64,000 bases of DNA from Dreissena polymorpha (Eukaryota; Mollusca; Bivalvia; Myida; Dreissenidae). The position numbers and the translations under genes were made by a program. Below the pieces are notes generated by a model that was not told where the DNA came from, made no database searches, and saw only the letters and a program-made list of their open reading frames with translations. Positions 43,801 to 52,400 of this stretch are shown here, in pieces (within the stretch, counting starts at the first letter, position 1; every line of letters starts with the position of its first letter). The stretch lies in contig NC_068356.1 of NCBI RefSeq assembly GCF_020536995.1, positions 26,950,972-27,014,971 of the forward strand, in the 5' to 3' direction.

Positions 43801-46396
43801 TACACTAACGGTTTATTAAACCATTTCGCTGAGAAGAAATTCTGTTTTTTCCAATCCTCGAAGGCCATTGTGATTGTTGCTAACATCCGGGAGCAATTCG
43901 CAAGCAATCATGACCAGTCACTGTGGACGTCAGCTACAATAGCCAGACTGGGTGGCCTGGTACGCGGACTGTCTCCTGCGGATATTGAGTTACTTTCGCT
44001 TGACTCCGATCTGTTGACGTCACTGGAAATACTTGCCACACATGAGGATCAACTTGATGGTGGTCAGGTGAGGATTGTGAAATTATTGACTTCGTATGCA
44101 CAACATACTAAATACAATAAGAAATTATAATTATACCTTTTGGACTACTTACTTAACATTTGGTTTGTAACAATTTATCGTGTCTGTTGTATTTAATTAT
44201 AGCAGACAACGATGTTAACTTATTGACTGTTTGCTTTCGTTTCAGATTGAGTCCATAGTGGAAAAGATACGGCAATATTTCGACATCGCTAACCGGAACC
44301 AGATCGAAGATGCTGACGATGTCACCGTAGTACAGATTGGGCGATATATGCAGTTCTTAAAGTAAACGGCAATATAATGCTTGCTAACTTACACGTGTTT
44401 GATCCAATTCCATGATAATCTGCATTTAAACAGATAAGAAAAAAGCGAACAACTATTAGATTGAATACATTTATAATTAAGAAATTTGATACTGTTTGTT
44501 TCATTTGGATTCTTTTACCAGGCTTTTTGAAACAAAATTGTTTGTGTAATCAAACTAAATTAATCGAATTGAATGCAGTATTTTTTGGCTCGTACACCGT
44601 GCCCTGTTAACTGTTATTCGAGATTTTCACATTGTGCGTGGTTTCGTCAGTCCTCATTTCGAGATCAGCAAATTCCCGAAGCAACTCCGGCCCAGGATCA
44701 GCATCGAGATCGGCCGCTCCAGGCTCCTCAACATCCCGATGAGAAAGCGGCAAGAGCTGCTCACGTTTGCTCTGAAGAATATGGTGTGTTTTTATTGTCA
44801 TTTGTCGCGGCAATTTAAAAACAATACAAGCATAGTTCTCAACAGGTATCCTTTTGTAAAAAAAACTACACCGAAAAAAACATGTATAATATGGCACCGT
44901 TTACTCGTAAAAACAGAAAGTGTATTTTAGCTGGATCGGATATGTTTTAACATTTAAAATTCATTACCGATCATCATTACAATATAATAACATGACTTGG
45001 TCAATCGCAATTCACGTGTTGTTGTTTTCCTTCGATGTGCCATACTTGTTCGACCAATACTTAGAATGTTCTCGGGGTCAATACATGAATAAGTATGACA
45101 ATCCTATGCCCGTATCTGCACCAATATTACTAACTTTTTTTGTCGTTCTTTAGAAAGATCCAGTATCTGGTAATCTGGTTGATATCTCCTCCAAAGTGGA
45201 CAGTGCTTCTTTTCTGGAGCTCGGACACCTGCGCTGTGGGATAACTCAAAAACTGGTATTACAACTAAAGCGCTGCTTGCTGGATTCGATCATAATATTA
45301 AAAACTGTTAGATTTTTTTAATTCAATATAAGACATACAATGTATACATGTATGTGATCATAAAACAAATTGATACCATTTAGCAACAATAATGTTCAAA
45401 CATGTTATACAAGATATGCTAATATATACTTTTTTTAAAGAAAAGAAAGAAAAGGAAAGACATAAAAGAAAAGGAAAAACAACAGAATAATTACGAATAA
45501 GGATGAGTTGTATGAAGTGGGTAGAAAGCATACTGGACTTGTTTATGAAAGTTTAATATGTTTCCATTTTTGTTCAAATATATGAAGTGTATCATTGTTT
45601 AGGGCTATTTCTTTTATCTATTTGAATCTTCAGCTTTAAATAATTGATAAAACAGTTCATTGTTGGTATTTGTTTTCTGTATTTCATGCTGAATATAAAA
45701 TATTTCATTAATATAATTATGTAGTTCACAGCGTTATTAACCTCTTGTATTTTAAAGGATTTTACCCCTAAATTGATGTCTAAGAGAGATAGTTTAACAT
45801 TTAATTGTTGTTTCTCTAGAAAGGTTGTCAATTGGTTCCATAGAGATTGAATATGTTTACACTCCCAGAAAAGGTGTTCTATTGTTTCAATATGTTTATT
45901 ACACATATCACATAGAACTGTTTGATGCTTGCTATTAAAAACAACAACACTCTTTGCTTGTATTAGCCATGGTTCATATCGGTACCTTTAGGTTTCTACA
46001 ACCTTTTTACAATTTCCATTTTTACATTAAATATTCAATTTGAATTTGGTATATACATGTATGAATAAGTATAAGGAAACCATGCATGTGTATTATTACA
46101 AAGTTCATGTCAAACGCGTTGTTTCGGTAAAGAGGTTGTCAGTTTGTTTGTTTAGAATTCATGAATAATTAATTGTTGCAAACATATACACTATATCAGG
46201 TATAATCTTTTATACCCAAAGGTAGGGAAGCTTACAAAAGAGGCATTAGACATGAACATGGAGTTTCTTCAAACATGTCCACTGAACCCGAACATAGCTG
46301 ATACACTAGCTAAGAGGGCGATTGACATGAACATGTAAGCATGTCTCAAGCATTTTACCTGTGAATTGAATGAACAAAAGTTAGTATTGTTATAAA

Positions 46397-46458
<62 letters not shown>

Positions 46459-49400
46459 TAAGTTCTAGTATTATTTTATTATTATCATTAATTATTTATT
46501 GTTATTAGTATGTGTTTAATAAAGGGGATATTGTTGATACATATTTTTTCAAGAGCGCTAATCTGGGCCGTATGGTTTGCAAATGTTCTAATTTAAACAA
46601 GTATGTTGTCTTGTCATCAATGTTATAACAGCAACTTTTAATATGCTATTAAATTAATTGATACAATATTGAAGGATGTGGAACACGAAATAAATATTAA
46701 TATACCGGTAGACATGGTCCGTACGGTCCGCAAATCGGGGCCGTATAGTCCGCCAATGTTCAAATTTTAACACGTATTATGTCATTAATGTCATTATGTC
46801 ATTACAGATACTTTGATATATTTATTTATTTATTGATTAAATATTGAAAGAAGTGGAACACGAAATGAATATTAATTCAGACATGTTCCGTATGGTCCGC
46901 AAATCTGGGCCGTATAGTCCGCTAATCTGGGCCGGTCCGCAAATGTTCAAATTTAAGCAAGTATGTTGTCAGTAATGTTATAACAGCAACTTTTAATATG
47001 TTATTTAATGTGTTGGTAAAATATTGAAGGAAGTGGGACACGAAATAAATATTAATATAGACATGGTCCGTACGGTCCGTAAATCGGAGCCTTATGATCC
47101 GCAAATGTTCAAATTTAAACAAGTATGTTGTCATTAATGTTATTTCAGCAACTTTTAATATTGTATTAAAATTATTGATACAATATTGAAGGAGTGGAAC
47201 CAAAAATGACTATAAATTCTGAAATATTCCTTAGGGTCCAAAAATCTGAGCCGTATGGTCCGCAAATGTTCAAAATTTAAACAAGAATGTAGTCATTAAT
47301 TTCATTACATCAACTTAAATATTGTATTAAATATATTAATACAATATTAGGAAGTGGAACACTAAATGAATATTAATTCAAACATGTTTTCTATGGTCCG
47401 CAAATCTAGGCCGTATAGTCCGCAAATCTGGGCCGTATAGTCCGCTAAACAGGGCCGTATGTTCCGCTTATCTGGGCCGTATGGTCTGGGCTGTATGGTC
47501 CATGGTCCGTATGGTCCCTAATTCCTGTTTATTCACGGACTCGTTACCGACACATATAATAAAAAGATGTATTTATAATTCTTCAATTGTGCCGTAACGA
47601 ATAAGGAGAGATCATTTGTTCATTTCGTCTATCATGTTGCTCACGTACTTTTCAACACTTCACGTACTGTTTGCCCCATTTTAGGGCCCGTTTAGTAGTG
47701 AAGGAGGAGTTGGTAGCTATGGGAACGCTCATCGCCAGCTTGGAGAAACAGGATAAAGACAGAATCATACCGGTGAGTAGGGCGTGCAATTTGTGTCCAC
47801 GGCATAACTGAACGCATAAGCGAATATACATACTAGATAAAACTCGGTAAAGTGTAGAATCCGTCATTTTTGCCATTAAAATGTTGAGTGGTCTTGACCT
47901 TTGCAATGAAGCTTATGCCTCAATGAGGCCCTTTCTTCATTGACACCCGTACTCGAGCGAGCACGTCTCCCCGTCATTGAAATCCTTTCCTTTACTATCT
48001 AACTCCAAAGTACCTAGGGTACTGAACATATACTAAAAGTTTCCGGATCATGACCGGGTGCCTTTTATGGCATAGTTCGTCCTCGGGGTACGTTATAGTA
48101 CACTTAATAGTATCCGGGTGACTTTTAAGTAGTAACAGAGCCGACAGCGACCAATTGAGCTTCATTTAGTAAACTGCCCGCGTGCGGTGTACACAAAAAC
48201 TGTTATAAAGCTGTTACCAAAGTAACCTTAATTTATTTAATTGATAGGAGTCTTCACCTAAAGGGGGCTTCTGTTTAACTTTCGATTTGTAAATTCCTTG
48301 GTATAATACCGTATCGCTTATTTAAAGCATACACTCAAATAATTAAATAATTTTTATATTAACAATAGTCGTAATATATGAAATAATATATGATTTTTTA
48401 TAGTATACATCAATCTTATATTTGCGTTATCTTTCAGTGGCCATCTGCCTTAGTAACAGTTGAGCCTCGCTCGTGGAAAACGTGGTTTAATGAATGTTTG
48501 TAAAGTGCCGTCCCAGATAAGCATGTGCAGTCTGCACAGGCAAATCGTGGACGATACCATTCGCTTGTAATGTATTTAAAGGAAGTCTCTTCTTAGCAGA
48601 AATCCAGTTTTAGGTGGAAAGTGTGGTCCTTGATTGGCCTGTGCGGGCTGAAAATGTATTAAACACCGTTTACCAGGAGCGTGTTATAATTTATTTACAA
48701 ATGTATATGCATCTGCATTTTGTTCACCAACAGGCGTCGCTCGCTTACGTCGGTGGATACGTCGCTAAGTCTATTCAGGAGAAAGAGCAATTACTGGATT
48801 CGATCACAGCGAGGGGTTTCATTCGCGACGTCGACGGCCATGAGATGGACAATATTCAGAAGAAAAACAGGGCGGCCATAAAACACATTTACGCTTCAAT
48901 GACAGCGTCTACTGGTAACCTTCACATGCTATTATGTTATATTATTGTTTAATCTTGAAAACAAATGTAAACGCGATCCTATATCAGTAACTATCCCACC
49001 TCCCCGACTGTATCGTCAGTATTGTAAAGGACAATAGATTATGTATTATGTATTATGGCTTATAAATCGTTGGATAAATAAAGGAACACTCGATGTTTTA
49101 AACTAGCACACATCTTGTTAAAATGTGAATGTCCTAAGACATATTTAAATGTGCAAGATTCGATAGTTTAACTAGTTATTTTACGAACTGTTCAAACCCA
49201 GAGGGGAAAATACCTGGGAGATGAATGATGTCAAAGTTGTGTTGAACCTGATCATATCGTTTATTTACATATATCGCTAGATGTTCCATAATTAAATAAT
49301 TGTCATAATAACAACATTTTTTTCATTATTTATTTTGCCGATATCGCATCTTTACTATAGATGCTTAACACACGTATAAGTCTTATGTGTAACCATCAGT

Positions 49401-52400
49401 AGTTTTTTTACAGTCTTTCCCAGTTTCAAAAGTCGTTTAAATTATATATACCGGTATATAATGTTCGTGGTATCACTTTAAGGTATCGCCACGTGCCACG
49501 AGCTCGTGCGACTCGGGCCATTGGGTGTGCACGTGGCTGACCTGTTGACCGGAACTCAGCTGGACAGGTGTCTTGACCACCTGGGTACGCTACAGTGGAC
49601 AAGTGAGCAGGCGGCGGATATAGTGAACAAAATCAGGACCAGAAAGGTAGCCAAGTCGAAGCTTCAAAATTATCCATGCAATCATTTAAAATACGTGATA
49701 CCTGTTCAAAAATAGCTCTAAACCGAGACCTTGCGGCGGCTTATTAAAAAAATCTGGACACATGGCGCTCTTTATTCGTTTTTAGATGGAATTTAAATTC
49801 TTAACAAAAATAACAAAACGTCAACGGTCGTTTTTCATAAAACATACACACGAAAAATCTGCTGTCGCATTTCATAAAGCATACACATGCAAAATGTAAG
49901 AACTCGTAAATATATACGGATCGCTGATACAGATGATTAAAACAAACCAAATAAATTATATGTTACATTCACTATGTATATTTCAGAATGCACCTGTTAA
50001 CACCATAGCAATCGAGTATCCTGGTCTGCTACCCGGGGTTAACCCCGACGAAATGTTGACCCTAAATATGTCCGACACCGACATAATATACGCCGTCGGG
50101 TCCGTGCGAGGATTATCAAAAAATCACGTAAGCTTCAATTAGCAATGGTTGGTGTAATATTGATAATTATGTATATGGCTAAGAACATCAACTTGGTTTG
50201 CACAAACCTGAGGGCAACTCTAATGTACTCAATTGACGGATTGAAGGGTGAAAATTTGCCGAAATGGTTAATTTAGCTTTACCGAAGAAAAATGTTTTAG
50301 AATACCAACGTGTGTGAAATTGCATGTATGCGCATTTGTGTATTTAAATATAATGCGCGTTCATATGGATTTTTTTTTTACTTAAAACGAAATGCTAGGG
50401 TGGTTCCGGGCTAGATCCACGACCATTAAAAATCATGTTAAGATTTGTAAAGACCATTTTCAATGTACATGTCCCTAAAAAGAACACAAAAATAGCACGA
50501 AAATGTCATATTAAAATACGCAGATAAACCGATTTATTGAAAACTATTCATAATCAATATCATGTTTAATAGGACAGTTTATACGAAATGTTTACTACGA
50601 TTACAATGCAAAATGAAGGCTCAATGATGCACTCGTGTATTGAAAACCAACGCCAAAAGAATGATTTAGTTTTGCCGCGCGAAATTATCGATGACCTGCT
50701 TAATAACATTGTATTGGCCCTTATAAATATAGAAAAGAGCCAGATCACTTTTCATTTCACTAGAAATGGTACAACGCACGTAGCTGTTCTGCTGCCTCAG
50801 CCGCGTTTTTGGGTTAATTTGGCTTCATGCAGTTGCAGTATACACAAGGAGACATTTTCGTTTAGAAGAGACATCCTTTCAACGAAACAATCCGTAAAAG
50901 CAGAATCAGCCCTGTAATTCGCTTATTTTATTTTATGCTTTCCGGTGGTTTATAGAGAAATATCAGTGAAATAAAACTGATAATTTCACTGTTTCAAACA
51001 ATAAAAATTATCAGTGAAAATTATCCATTATGTTAAATGACGTCATTTTTTGACGACAGGACGTCATTTTCTCAGCGAAATTCTTTAGTTAAACTCAATG
51101 TATATAAACTGTGAAAAAAGCATTAAATAAAAAGAAAATTTGTTGGGTTCGGTGGATTATCGATTTAAATTCACTCGTGATCATATAAAATATATATTTT
51201 CTATGATCACTCGTGAATTAAAATCGATAATCCACCGAATCCAACAAATATCCTCTATATAATAATTAGATATAGACCAAACAAGGGAGTGATCATTGTT
51301 GTAGAGGAACTCACACGCTAACAAAAAGAAATCGTAAACATGTCAACGACTTCGAAAAACACATATGATTCTCAGTCAATTTGCATAAATAGGTAACAAG
51401 CAATGTTAGACGATATGTGTTGGTAAATAAACAACTCTTTGATGTTCTGTAACACAATAATATGAATCGATTCCGTTATTTATTGACCGATAAGCAACAA
51501 GCAACAATAGATTTGATTCAATGCACAGTTGAAGAACGCCTTTAAGACTTGGTTGTCGGCGCGATCGGCAGGTGCCATGATGGACGATGATGTCGCGTTG
51601 CTAGGTAACCTGCTGTGCGGCACAGATCCAGAGGATGTCATAGGACCCGCTGGAACCGGTCTTGTAAGCGGCGCCGTCATCATGTACAGTAGTGACTTAT
51701 TTATCTTTTATTTATATGTCCAGTAATTTAAAACACATAACTCTGTGGTAAACAACACCAACTGGCGTCACAGAACTAATATGTGTAGACATATACACAC
51801 ACGCGTGCACCCCTCCCCACACACACTACAGTAGGCTTCCTCAACGGCATACTAAAAATGGACTCGTTCAAATAATATAATAATACAAATCGTCTTTTTC
51901 TTGTGTTTTGTTCAACCCTAATTTACTTTTAATAACACATATTATACCGCAATCATTCCAAGGTATTTACTTTCAAAGCTTAATATGTCTAGATCTATAT
52001 CAGATCATAAACCTTTCAGGATGAATTTGAATACTTTCGGCAAGTTGACGGACTGTATGGGCGAGCTCCTGAAGGCGTACACGCGCAGTTTTATGGAGCA
52101 CGTTAAGACCACCAACAACCGTCTCCAGCATGGCATGGTCGCAGAAATGGGAGTACTATTAGGTAGGATTGATTGATGTTCAAAATTACATTGCACGTGT
52201 ATGCTTAATTATGACGATGATATTTTACTAAATAAGTTTCAAACACTGATTCATTACATAATCTTTCAAGGATGAAATCATTAATGTATTAAATTTTGCA
52301 AAAGACAATGATTTGAATATGCCTTAAACAATAAACACCGTGGGAGCCTGCGTTCATCATAACGATATATTCATCCTTTGGTTGCTCTGGTTTGGTTTTA

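Noticed and set aside
51529-51663. Earlier donor GTAAGC for mesothelin-like exon 22
   Set aside because: It would put exon 23 out of frame with an early stop; the GTACAG donor at 51684 keeps phase.
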